Both the position numbers and the translations under genes were made by a program. Below the pieces are notes generated by a model, which saw only the letters and a program-made list of their open reading frames with translations, did not search any database and was not told the DNA's origin. Shown one piece after another: positions 15,989 to 23,561 of a stretch of 64,000 nt of DNA. Source of the stretch: CAIYZT01 sp031385445 (lineage in GTDB: Bacteria > Pseudomonadota > Alphaproteobacteria > Rhodobacterales > Rhodobacteraceae). Position 1 is the first letter of the stretch, and the number at the start of each line of letters is the position of its first letter. Location: contig JANNBM010000007.1 of NCBI GenBank assembly GCA_031385445.1, positions 1-64,000 on the forward strand, read 5' to 3'.

Positions 15989-16339
15989 ATGCAAACCATC
16001 GTCAAACTGCCGCCGACCGATCAGAATCCTTCGACCGATGATCTGGACGGCTGGATCAAGACCGAAGGCAACCCGCACATGAAAACCTGGGTGCTGCACA
16101 CCTCGGCGGCGGGCGATATGGTGTCGGGCATCTGGGAATGTACCGTTGGCAGCTATCATGCCACCTATACCGCTTACGAATATGTGGTGCTGATTGCGGG
16201 CCGGATCGTTATCACCCCTGATGGCGGCACGCCGGTGATGGTCAAGGCCGGTGATGCCTTCGTGGTGGAGCCGACCTTCAAAGGCACATGGAAAATCGAA
16301 GAAAACGTGCGCAAACATTTCGATTTTCGCACAAAGTGA
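15989..16339 (+). CDS. Cupin domain protein (DUF861-like)
   Basis: A 116-residue single-domain cupin: YEYVVLIAGRIVITPDGG is the first cupin motif, and VKAGDAFVVEPTFKGTWKI the second, which matches the cupin_3/DUF861 group often found as ureidoglycine aminohydrolase-like or amino-acid related proteins. It has a good ribosome-binding site (GGAGAAAGCC before the ATG). It follows the SDR and aminotransferase genes and may share their pathway; no specific reaction is claimed. Confidence 0.75.
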   Translation: MQTIVKLPPTDQNPSTDDLDGWIKTEGNPHMKTWVLHTSAAGDMVSGIWECTVGSYHATYTAYEYVVLIAGRIVITPDGGTPVMVKAGDAFVVEPTFKGTWKIEENVRKHFDFRTK

Positions 16340-16349
16340 TATAAATCAA
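16336..16349. promoter_or_regulatory. FNR/FnrL-like box
   Basis: GTGAT-ATAA-ATCAA matches the FnrL consensus TTGAT-N4-ATCAA at 9 of 10 positions. It overlaps the cupin stop codon and is about 170 bases upstream of the next gene, so it could regulate the peptidoglycan-binding protein or be chance. Confidence 0.35.
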
Positions 16350-16355
16350 CATCTT

Positions 16356-16387
16356 ATCCTATGGCCGCCCCCTTCAGGCCATAGGAT
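16356..16387. terminator. Perfect 11-base inverted repeat after the cupin gene
   Basis: ATCCTATGGCC and GGCCATAGGAT form a perfect stem with a 10-base loop, 17 bases after the cupin stop. It probably ends the SDR-aminotransferase-cupin transcript, but there is no T-run after it, so it could instead be a regulatory stem. Confidence 0.5.
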
Positions 16388-16517
16388 CTCGCGCTAAACT
16401 CTCTCCCGAAACCGGCTGATATCCGATAACAATCCACCGATTTTGCCTAGCAGCCCGCCTTGATCCAGATGTGGTCCATCGCCCAAAACCACGGGCTAAC
16501 CCAAAAAGGATCGCCAC

Positions 16518-16970
16518 ATGCTGCCCATGTTCAAAACTCACGCTATCGCCGCTGCAACTGCCTTCGCGCTCGTTGCCTCTTCCGCCGCGCCCTCTTATGC
16601 CTGGGGTCGGCGCGAGCAGGATGTTCTGACCGGCGTTCTGGGCGCGATCCTGATCGGCACCTTGATCAATCAGGCGAACAAGACCCCTGCGGTTCAACCT
16701 GCGCCTCAGCCGCAGCCCGTCTATGTGCCCGCACAGACCTCGATCTACAGCACGCCCGTCGCTGCCCGGTTCAACGCCTATAGCAACAACAACCAGCGCC
16801 GCATTCAATCGACCCTGTCGGCCTATGGTTATTACCAAGGCGCGATTGACGGTGATTTCGGCCCCGGCACCTATAACGCGACGGTGGCCTATGCCCGGGC
16901 GACCGGCAAATCGAACCTGTTGACCACACAGGCCGGGGTTACCTCACTATACGAAGGTCTGCTCTTCTAA
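16518..16970 (+). CDS. Secreted peptidoglycan-binding domain protein
   Basis: A 150-residue exported protein. Residues 1-28 form a signal peptide (hydrophobic core AATAFALVASSAAPSYA, cleavage near AYA-W). A hydrophobic stretch (VLGAILIGTLI) is followed by a proline-rich linker and a C-terminal PG_binding_1-type repeat (RRIQSTLSAYGYYQGAIDG, then FGPGTYNA). It probably binds the cell wall in the periplasm. The start is ATG 16518, with ATG 16527 as an alternative. Confidence 0.72.
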   Translation: MLPMFKTHAIAAATAFALVASSAAPSYAWGRREQDVLTGVLGAILIGTLINQANKTPAVQPAPQPQPVYVPAQTSIYSTPVAARFNAYSNNNQRRIQSTLSAYGYYQGAIDGDFGPGTYNATVAYARATGKSNLLTTQAGVTSLYEGLLF

Positions 16971-17005
16971 ACCGGCAAACCTGTCTGGCAGAATTATTTT
17001 GCAGG

Positions 17006-17035
17006 CGCCGCCCAAGGATTGCACCTTGGGCGGCG
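17006..17035 (+). terminator. Rho-independent terminator hairpin after the peptidoglycan-binding gene
   Basis: A perfect 12-base GC-rich stem (CGCCGCCCAAGG / CCTTGGGCGGCG) with a 6-base loop, followed by TCTTA. It ends 13 bases before the sigma factor start and separates the two transcripts. Confidence 0.75.
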
Positions 17036-17048
17036 TCTTAGGTATGAC

Positions 17049-17594
17049 ATGTTGATGGACACGCCCGACGAGACTTTGGCACTGGCGGCGCGATCGGGGG
17101 ATCGGGCGGCCTTTGGCATTTTGATCGGGCGGCATTATGACCGGGTGTTCCGGCTGGCGTGGCGGCTAAGCGGCGCGCGCGCTGATGCCGAAGACCTGGC
17201 GCAGGATGTTTGCGCGGCTTTGCCTGCAAAACTGGCCGGGTGGCGCGGCGAGGCGCGGTTTTCGACATGGCTGTACCGCGTGGTGATGAATGCCGCGCAC
17301 GATCAGCGGCGGCGCGCGGCGGTGCGCAGCAAGGCCAGCGACGGTTGGGGCGATTGGGAAATCGCCCGGCAGGACGAGATTTCGGTCGAGGCGGAGCGGA
17401 TGGATTGGCTGAAATCCGCGATGGCACGGCTGTCGCCGGAACTGCGCGACACGGCGGCGCTGGTTTTGGGCGAAGAATTGACGCAGGCCGAGGCCGGGCT
17501 GGTTCTGGGCCTGTCCGAAGGCACCATCGCGTGGCGCATGTCGGAAATGAAAAAGCGGTTGAAGGCCATGGCGGCCGAGGAGGCAGGCAGATGA
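17049..17594 (+). CDS. ECF-type RNA polymerase sigma factor
   Basis: A 181-residue sigma-70 family protein with region 2 (AFGILIGRHYDRVFRLAWRL, then DAEDLAQDV) and region 4 (LSPELRDTAALVLGEELTQAEAG, then SEGTIAWRMSEMKKRL). It has no region 1 or 3, as expected for an extracytoplasmic function sigma factor. ATG 17049 or 17055 is chosen because the upstream TTG at 17019 lies inside the terminator hairpin. Its stop overlaps the start of the VWA gene (ATGA), so that protein is its likely regulator. Confidence 0.9.
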   Translation: MLMDTPDETLALAARSGDRAAFGILIGRHYDRVFRLAWRLSGARADAEDLAQDVCAALPAKLAGWRGEARFSTWLYRVVMNAAHDQRRRAAVRSKASDGWGDWEIARQDEISVEAERMDWLKSAMARLSPELRDTAALVLGEELTQAEAGLVLGLSEGTIAWRMSEMKKRLKAMAAEEAGR

Positions 17595-19567
17595 GCGATG
17601 AGTTGGACGCCCTAAAATCCGCCCTGAAGGCCGCCCCGGCACCGGAGGCGGAGGCAAAAGCGCGCGCGCTGGCGCTTGCGATGAAAAATTTCGACACGGC
17701 CCAAGGATCGCCCCTGGCCCTGCGTCCTATGGAAGACCGCCCAAAGGAGGCGGGGTTCCTTTGGGGAGTTAAAGAGATGATGTCATCAATAGCAAAGCGG
17801 CGCTGGTTGGCAGCAAGCACGTCGGCGGCGGCGCTGGCCGTGGGCGTGGCGGTGTTTGCGCCACATGCGGACAAGGGGCCCTTGCCCAAAATGGTGGTGG
17901 TTGCGGAGCCGGAGGCGGCCGAAGCCCCCAAGCCGGACCGTGGCCGGGCAGAGCAGGACAGGCTCGTCGCAACGGATAAAGCCGCAGGGCAACAGGAGCC
18001 CGCCGGCGAGGCCGTGATGGCACAAGAAGCCGAAGCGGGGATTACGCTTGACGACACTGCAATGGCCGGTCTGACCACGCGCGCCGCGCCGCCGATGACC
18101 GCCGCCGCTGTTTTGGATGGTACGATGAACTTGAGCGATGATCTGGAACACGCGCAGCCCTTGCCCCCCTCCACCGAGGCCTTCGCGAATGCCGAGGTGA
18201 ACCCGGTCAAGATCACCGCTGAAGAGCCGGTATCGACCTTTTCCATCGACGTCGATACCGCCTCTTATGCCGTCGTCCGCTCGTCCCTGAACGCGGGCCA
18301 ACTGCCCCCGCCCGAGGCGGTGCGCATCGAGGAAATGGTGAACTATTTCCCCTATGCCTATCCCGCGCCCGACGGGACCCAAGCGTTTCGGCCCACGATT
18401 TCGGTGATGCCGACGCCGTGGAATGCGGGCACGCGGCTGGTGCATATCGGGATTCAAGGCGCGATGCCTGCCATCGCGGACCGCCCAGGCCTGAACCTTG
18501 TGTTCCTGATCGACACTTCAGGTTCGATGGACGAGCCGAACAAACTGCCGCTGTTGAAGCAGTCGTTCGCGATGATGCTGGAGGGGCTGCGGGCAACCGA
18601 TCAGGTGGCGATTGTCACCTATGCCGGATCGGCGGGCACGGTTTTGCCGCCGACAAACGCGGGCAACCGCGCCGAGATCTTAAGCGCGCTGGACCGTCTT
18701 TCGGCAGGGGGCAGCACGGCGGGGGCCGAGGGGATTGCGCTGGCCTATGATGTGGCCGAGGGCATGACGGCGCAGGGCGAGGTCAGCCGGGTCATTCTGG
18801 CGACGGACGGCGATTTCAATGTGGGGATGGCGGACCCTGAGGCGCTGAAAGTTTTCATCGCGGATCGGCGCGAAAGCGGTACCTATCTGTCGGTGCTGGG
18901 GTTCGGGCGCGGCAATCTGGATGACGCAACCATGCAGGCGCTGGCGCAGAACGGCAATGGCACCGCGTCCTATATCGACACGCTGAACGAGGCGCGCAAG
19001 GTGCTGGTCGATCAGCTGGTCGGCGCGCTTTATCCCATTGCGAACAATGTGAAAATTCAGGTGGAATGGAATCCTGCCGAGGTGGCCGAATACCGGCTTA
19101 TCGGCTATGAGACGCGGGCGCTGGCACGGGAAGATTTCAATAACGACAAGGTGGATGCGGGCGATATCGGCGCGGGCACGGCGGTGACGGCGATCTATGA
19201 GATCACGGCGCCGGGCAGCGCGGCGCTGCTGAACGATCCGTTGCGCTATCAATCCGGGGCTGCGCAAACCGCGGGCAACGGCGAGCTGGGGTTCCTGCGG
19301 ATCCGGCAGGTGGTGCCGGGGCAAAGCGAAAGCGTGCTGCAGGAAACGGCGATTGGCGAAGGTGCGGCGGCAACACCGGAGGCGCAGTTCGCAGTGGCAA
19401 TCGCCGGGTTTGGCCAATTGCTGAGCGGGGCGAAATACACCGGCGACTGGGGCTGGGATCAGGCGATCGAGATGGCGCTCGCGGCGCGCGGGACCGACGA
19501 TTTCGGCTATCGGATCGAGGCGGTGAACCTGATGCGGATGGCGCAAAGCCTGTCCGCGCAGCCTTGA
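17591..19567 (+). CDS. Membrane-anchored VWA protein (YfbK/DUF3520 type), probable anti-sigma factor
   Basis: A 658-residue protein. The N-terminal ~80 residues are charged and helical, then one membrane segment (about 80-97: RRWLAASTSAAALAVGVAVF), a low-complexity linker, a YfbK N-terminal domain (EPVSTFSIDVDTASYAVVR), a von Willebrand A domain with the metal site DTSGSM, and a C-terminal DUF3520-like domain. Topology puts the N-terminus in the cytoplasm and the VWA domain outside. Translational coupling to the sigma gene suggests the N-terminus holds the sigma factor; no zinc HxxxCxxC motif is seen. This role is an inference. Confidence 0.8.
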   Translation: MSDELDALKSALKAAPAPEAEAKARALALAMKNFDTAQGSPLALRPMEDRPKEAGFLWGVKEMMSSIAKRRWLAASTSAAALAVGVAVFAPHADKGPLPKMVVVAEPEAAEAPKPDRGRAEQDRLVATDKAAGQQEPAGEAVMAQEAEAGITLDDTAMAGLTTRAAPPMTAAAVLDGTMNLSDDLEHAQPLPPSTEAFANAEVNPVKITAEEPVSTFSIDVDTASYAVVRSSLNAGQLPPPEAVRIEEMVNYFPYAYPAPDGTQAFRPTISVMPTPWNAGTRLVHIGIQGAMPAIADRPGLNLVFLIDTSGSMDEPNKLPLLKQSFAMMLEGLRATDQVAIVTYAGSAGTVLPPTNAGNRAEILSALDRLSAGGSTAGAEGIALAYDVAEGMTAQGEVSRVILATDGDFNVGMADPEALKVFIADRRESGTYLSVLGFGRGNLDDATMQALAQNGNGTASYIDTLNEARKVLVDQLVGALYPIANNVKIQVEWNPAEVAEYRLIGYETRALAREDFNNDKVDAGDIGAGTAVTAIYEITAPGSAALLNDPLRYQSGAAQTAGNGELGFLRIRQVVPGQSESVLQETAIGEGAAATPEAQFAVAIAGFGQLLSGAKYTGDWGWDQAIEMALAARGTDDFGYRIEAVNLMRMAQSLSAQP

Positions 19568-19576
19568 GGCAGCAAA

Positions 19577-19604
19577 AAGGCCCGGATCCTGCGATCCGGG
19601 CCTT
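19577..19604. terminator. Bidirectional terminator between the VWA gene and hsp20
   Basis: A perfect 12-base stem (AAGGCCCGGATC / GATCCGGGCCTT) with a 4-base loop lies between the converging VWA and Hsp20 genes, with an A-run before it and T-rich bases after it. It can stop transcription from both sides. Confidence 0.9.
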
Positions 19605-19609
19605 CTCAT

Positions 19610-20089
19610 TCAGACCAGCGCCGTTGTGGGCGCGGCGTGTTCCAGAGCCGCCTCAACCGCTTGTCCGTTCCGGGTAATTTCAATCCGGCGCGGTTTCAAA
19701 GCCTCGGGCGTTTCGCGGTGCAGATCGACATGAAGCATCCCGTGTTCATGAACCGCGCCCGCAACCTTCACATGATCGGCCAGCGCAAAGCGGCGTTCAA
19801 ACGCGCGCATCGCGATGCCACGGTGCAAATAGGCCTTTTCGGCGGCGTCATCAGCGCGGCGCGCGGTGACAAAAAGATTGCCCTCCCGCACCTCGACCGA
19901 CAGATCATCAGGCGCGAAACCGGCGACGGCGATTGAAATGCGATACGCATCTTCTGCCGTCTTTTCAATGTTATAGGGGGGATAGGTGGGCTGCGGAACG
20001 TCGGCAGACAACGCGCGGTCCATCAGGTCGGCGATCCGGTCATAGCCAACAGTAGCGCGGTAAAGCGGGGCGAAATCCAAAGTGCGCAT
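19610..20089 (-). CDS. Small heat shock protein, Hsp20/IbpA family
   Basis: A 159-residue alpha-crystallin-type holdase chaperone that binds unfolding proteins without ATP. The sequence shows YPPYNIEKTAEDAYRISIA, then the alpha-crystallin core (AGFAPDDLSVEV, LHRGIAMRAFERRFAL) and a short C-terminal tail. The second of two nearby ATGs (20087-20089, MRTLDFAPLYR) is chosen because the AAAGGA ribosome-binding site is seven bases from it but only one base from the first. Confidence 0.88.
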   Translation of the reverse strand: MRTLDFAPLYRATVGYDRIADLMDRALSADVPQPTYPPYNIEKTAEDAYRISIAVAGFAPDDLSVEVREGNLFVTARRADDAAEKAYLHRGIAMRAFERRFALADHVKVAGAVHEHGMLHVDLHRETPEALKPRRIEITRNGQAVEAALEHAAPTTALV

Positions 20090-20221
20090 GATCATCCTTT
20101 CAAAGCGATGAAATGGGCCCTCCCGTGATGGGCAGGGCGGTTTTTGCCGCGCGGGCCCGACTGTGGCACCCTGCGGCCTGTCTCAGATGGGAAAGAATTT
20201 GCGGCGTTTCAAGCCCAATGG

Positions 20222-21031
20222 TCAGGGCGCAGAGACGAATTTCGCGCGACCGCCCTGCCCGCCTGAAATCACCGTCACCCCAGTCACCTTGGCCGCGCCG
20301 CCCAGCTGCGCCTCAATTTCGCCCATCAGGATTGGCAGCGCCTCATCGACGGCCACGGCCAGCGCCACCGGCTCTTCGCCCTGCTCGGCCTTGGCGGAAA
20401 TGATCGAGACGATCTTTGGCACCAAGCCGGAAATGTCGAACACCGGCGCCCCTGATGAGCCGAAATCGACGGAACAGGACAGAACCGAAATTGACGGCGC
20501 TTCGTCCAGCACGGTGCAGGTTTGCTGCAAAGACGGCGCTTCGGCGCGGTCTTGGGCATAGGACACAACGCCCACCGAATCGTCGATATGCGGACGCGGG
20601 GCGGTCTCAAAAGGCACAACCGAGGTCAGCCGAACCGCCTGATCGAGCCGCAAAAGCGCGACATCAAACCCAACCCGGTCCAGCTTGTCGACCTCGCCAT
20701 ACACATATTCGGGGTGCGCCACCGCGACGGTGACGTGGCGATAAGCCGACGCATGGCCATTGCGCAGACCGGGCAGAAATTGAAAATCTTCAACCGGGAT
20801 GCGCGCGCCGGTCACTTTGTCAAACAGGCAATGCGCGGCCGTCAGAACCAGCTGCGGCGTGATCAGCGTGGCGGTGCAAAAGCCGGTTGTTCCCAGATCA
20901 AGCCGCCCCACCGCCTCCCATCCTTTTCCCGAATCGCTGCTTTCAAGGCTGACCAGCCCGGTTTCCTGCGCAAAAAGCGCGGCAGGCATCAGGCAAAGGC
21001 AAAGGGCAAGGCAGATTTGGGCGCGGGGCAT
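20222..21031 (-). CDS. Secreted trypsin-like serine protease
   Basis: A 269-residue protein with a signal peptide (MPRAQICLALCLCLMPAALFA, cleavage near AQE) and a trypsin-like (S1) fold. The catalytic triad is visible: histidine in LTAAHC, aspartate in FDVALLRLD, serine in GSSGAPVFD. FGSSGAP is a variant of the usual GDSGGP, so substrate preference or activity may differ from classical trypsins. It acts in the periplasm or outside. The start at ATG 21029-21031 begins the signal peptide directly; the longer upstream frame overlaps glcF. Confidence 0.82.
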   Translation of the reverse strand: MPRAQICLALCLCLMPAALFAQETGLVSLESSDSGKGWEAVGRLDLGTTGFCTATLITPQLVLTAAHCLFDKVTGARIPVEDFQFLPGLRNGHASAYRHVTVAVAHPEYVYGEVDKLDRVGFDVALLRLDQAVRLTSVVPFETAPRPHIDDSVGVVSYAQDRAEAPSLQQTCTVLDEAPSISVLSCSVDFGSSGAPVFDISGLVPKIVSIISAKAEQGEEPVALAVAVDEALPILMGEIEAQLGGAAKVTGVTVISGGQGGRAKFVSAP

Positions 21032-21057
21032 TATGGGTCTCCGGTACGGGGGGCTGT

Positions 21058-22368
21058 CTAACCCGACACTGCGGCGATAGTTTGGCAGGCTTTCAAAGCG
21101 GGCGGCATCGGCCCGCCCGTCGCCCAATCCAGAAGCTCCACCGTATGGACCACAGGAATATCGGTGCCCGCGCCGATCTGCGTCATGCAGCCGATATTGC
21201 CTGCCGCAATCACCTGCGGCGCTTTGGCCAAGATATGTGCCACCTTGCGCCGCCCCAGCTCTGCCGCGATCTGCGGTTGCAGCAGATTGTAGGTGCCGGC
21301 AGAGCCGCAGCACAGATGCGCGTCCACCGGTTCCACCACGCTAAACCCCGCCTGTTTCAGCAAGTCTTTCGGCGCGGATTTCACCTTCTGCCCGTGTTGC
21401 AATGAGCAGGCCGCGTGATAGGCGACGCGCAGGTTGGGGGCGCTTGCCTGTGGCAGGCCAATCTCGGCCAGATATTCGGTGATGTCGCGGGCAAGGCGGG
21501 CCACCTCGCCCGCCTGGTGCTGCAACGGATCATTTGCAAACAGATGTTCGTAATCCTTCACCGTGGTGCCGCAACCCGAGGTGTTGATGATGATCGCGTC
21601 CAACCCCGCCGCCTTTTCCGCCATCAGCGCGCGAAGACTGGCGGCGGCAAAGGCACGGGCCTGATCCTCGCGGCCCATATGATGGCTCAGCGCGCCGCAG
21701 CAGCCCATCGCGCGCGGCACCACCACCTCGACCCCGGCCCGGGTCAAAAGCCGGATCGTGGCGTCGTTGATATCGGTGTTCAACGCCTTTTGCGCGCAGC
21801 CAGTCATCAGCGCGACGCGGGCGCGGACCGGACCAAGCGCGGCAAAGGTTTGCGCATCGTCGTTGCGGCTGACGGGGGGCAGGCGGCGCGGGGCCATCGC
21901 GATCATGGCGCGCAGGCGGGCATCGGGGAACAGGCGGGCAAAGGGACGCACAAGACGGGCGGCCAGCAGGGCCAACCGAAACCGGGTGGGAAAGGGGATG
22001 ATCTGCGCCAATGCACCGCGCAGGATACGGTCCATCAGCGGGCGTTTATACGTCGCCTCGACATGGACGCGGGCCTGTTCGATCAGGTGCATGTAATCCA
22101 CCCCCGAGGGGCAGGTCGTGGTGCAGGCAAGGCAGGAAAGGCAGCGGTCGATATGCAGGGCGGTTTTGGCATCGGCGGGACGGCCCTGTTCCAGCATCTC
22201 TTTGATCAGGTAAATCCGCCCGCGCGGGCTGTCGAGCTCGTCACCCAAGACCTGATAACTGGGGCACGTGGCGGTGCACATGCCGCAATGCACGCAGGCG
22301 CGCAGGATGGCGTTGGCCTCGGCCAGCTTGGGGTCTTGCAGCTGAGTCTCGGTGAAAAAGGTTTGCAT
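21058..22368 (-). CDS. glcF: Glycolate oxidase iron-sulfur subunit
   Basis: A 436-residue subunit with two [4Fe-4S] ferredoxin motifs (CVHCGMCTATCPSY, CLSCLACTTTCPSG) and two C-terminal CCG domains (GCCGALSHHMG, LCCGSAG). It passes electrons from the FAD subunits of glycolate oxidase towards the membrane quinone pool. It is the last gene of the glcD-glcE-glcF group and its ATG overlaps the glcE TGA by one base. Confidence 0.93.
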   Translation of the reverse strand: MQTFFTETQLQDPKLAEANAILRACVHCGMCTATCPSYQVLGDELDSPRGRIYLIKEMLEQGRPADAKTALHIDRCLSCLACTTTCPSGVDYMHLIEQARVHVEATYKRPLMDRILRGALAQIIPFPTRFRLALLAARLVRPFARLFPDARLRAMIAMAPRRLPPVSRNDDAQTFAALGPVRARVALMTGCAQKALNTDINDATIRLLTRAGVEVVVPRAMGCCGALSHHMGREDQARAFAAASLRALMAEKAAGLDAIIINTSGCGTTVKDYEHLFANDPLQHQAGEVARLARDITEYLAEIGLPQASAPNLRVAYHAACSLQHGQKVKSAPKDLLKQAGFSVVEPVDAHLCCGSAGTYNLLQPQIAAELGRRKVAHILAKAPQVIAAGNIGCMTQIGAGTDIPVVHTVELLDWATGGPMPPALKACQTIAAVSG

Positions 22369-23462
22369 CAGGCCATAAGTCCGCGGTTGAACAGGGATTT
22401 TGGGTCGAACCTGGCCCGAAGGGCGGCGCACAGGGTTGCGACTTCGGGCGGTTCGGGGGGGAAGAGGGGCAGGGCTGAGGCCGAACGCATCAGGCTCGCG
22501 TGGCCCCGCACCTGGCCAAGGTGGGCGCGCAGGTCGACGCCCGCAGGCACCAGCGCCCAGATCAGCCCGCCGCCCCAATCAAGCAGGCTATGGCTGCCAT
22601 CGGGCAAGCGGCGGGCGATACCGGGCGCGCTCGAAGGCTGCACCGACAGCCGCCAGATGTCGCCATCGTGCCCGCAAAGAGCGGTGACATCGCGGATACC
22701 TTGCCACAAAGCGCCGGGATCGTCGCTGATGGTGATCTCGGCGGCATGGGGCGCCAAAAGCGCCTGCAACCGCTGCACCCGATAAATGACCGAGGCCGCA
22801 AACCCTTCGATCCGCACGTGCGTCTCGCCCGCGCGGGTCAGATGTGCCGCGCCCGAGATTTCGAAGGGAGATCCGAGGGCGGCAGACATCGCTGTGACCG
22901 CCTGCGCAGGCGAAAGGCCGTGCAAACAAAGGCTTGCGCAGGTTTCCGGGCTTGGCAGCACCTTGAACGCAACCTCGCTGAGCACGCCCAAAGTGCCATG
23001 CGCCCCGGCCATCAGCTTGACCAGATCAAGGCCGGTGACATTCTTCATCACCCGCCCGCCCGATTTCACCACCTGCCCCGTGCCATCGACTAACCGCAGC
23101 CCGATCATGAAATCGCGCGCCGCCCCCGCCTGCACCCGGCGCGGGCCCGAGGCATTTGCAGCCGCAACCCCGCCCAACGTCGAAACCCCCTGCCGCCGCA
23201 AAAGCGCGCGCAGGTCCGGCGGCTCGAACGGCAGGCGCTGTCCCTCGGCCAAAAGCGCTGCCTGAACCTCGGCCAAGGGCGTGCCTGCCCCCGCAACCAA
23301 GGTCAAAGCGCCGGGTTCATACAGCGAGATGCCGCAAAGCCCGGAAAGATCCAGCAGATCGCCCGCCGCCACCCGCCCCCGTGTGCCGCCACCGCGCAGG
23401 GCAAAAGGCCCGGCCGCCTGCCGGATCGCCTCACTCAGGTCCGCCTCACTCGTCGGTCGCAT
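22368..23462 (-). CDS. glcE: Glycolate oxidase FAD-binding subunit
   Basis: A 364-residue FAD-binding (PCMH-type) subunit, shorter than GlcD and lacking its full C-terminal domain, as expected for GlcE. Motifs include LRGGGTRG, STLGGVAAANASGPRR and VKSGGRVMKNVTGLDLVKL. It starts at ATG 23460-23462 and ends in a one-base overlap with glcF. Confidence 0.92.
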   Translation of the reverse strand: MRPTSEADLSEAIRQAAGPFALRGGGTRGRVAAGDLLDLSGLCGISLYEPGALTLVAGAGTPLAEVQAALLAEGQRLPFEPPDLRALLRRQGVSTLGGVAAANASGPRRVQAGAARDFMIGLRLVDGTGQVVKSGGRVMKNVTGLDLVKLMAGAHGTLGVLSEVAFKVLPSPETCASLCLHGLSPAQAVTAMSAALGSPFEISGAAHLTRAGETHVRIEGFAASVIYRVQRLQALLAPHAAEITISDDPGALWQGIRDVTALCGHDGDIWRLSVQPSSAPGIARRLPDGSHSLLDWGGGLIWALVPAGVDLRAHLGQVRGHASLMRSASALPLFPPEPPEVATLCAALRARFDPKSLFNRGLMA

Positions 23463-23561
23463 CTTTCGCTTTCTGTTAAATCCAGACATCCGCGGGGGGG
23501 GAAGGCCGGAGTTTGGCACAACCCTTGGCCGGGCTGGGGGCGGCTGGCCCCCTGCCCGGCG

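Noticed and set aside
17019..17048. TTG start for the sigma factor at 17019.
   Set aside because: It lies within the terminator stem of the preceding gene and has no ribosome-binding site; the ATG at 17049 is better.
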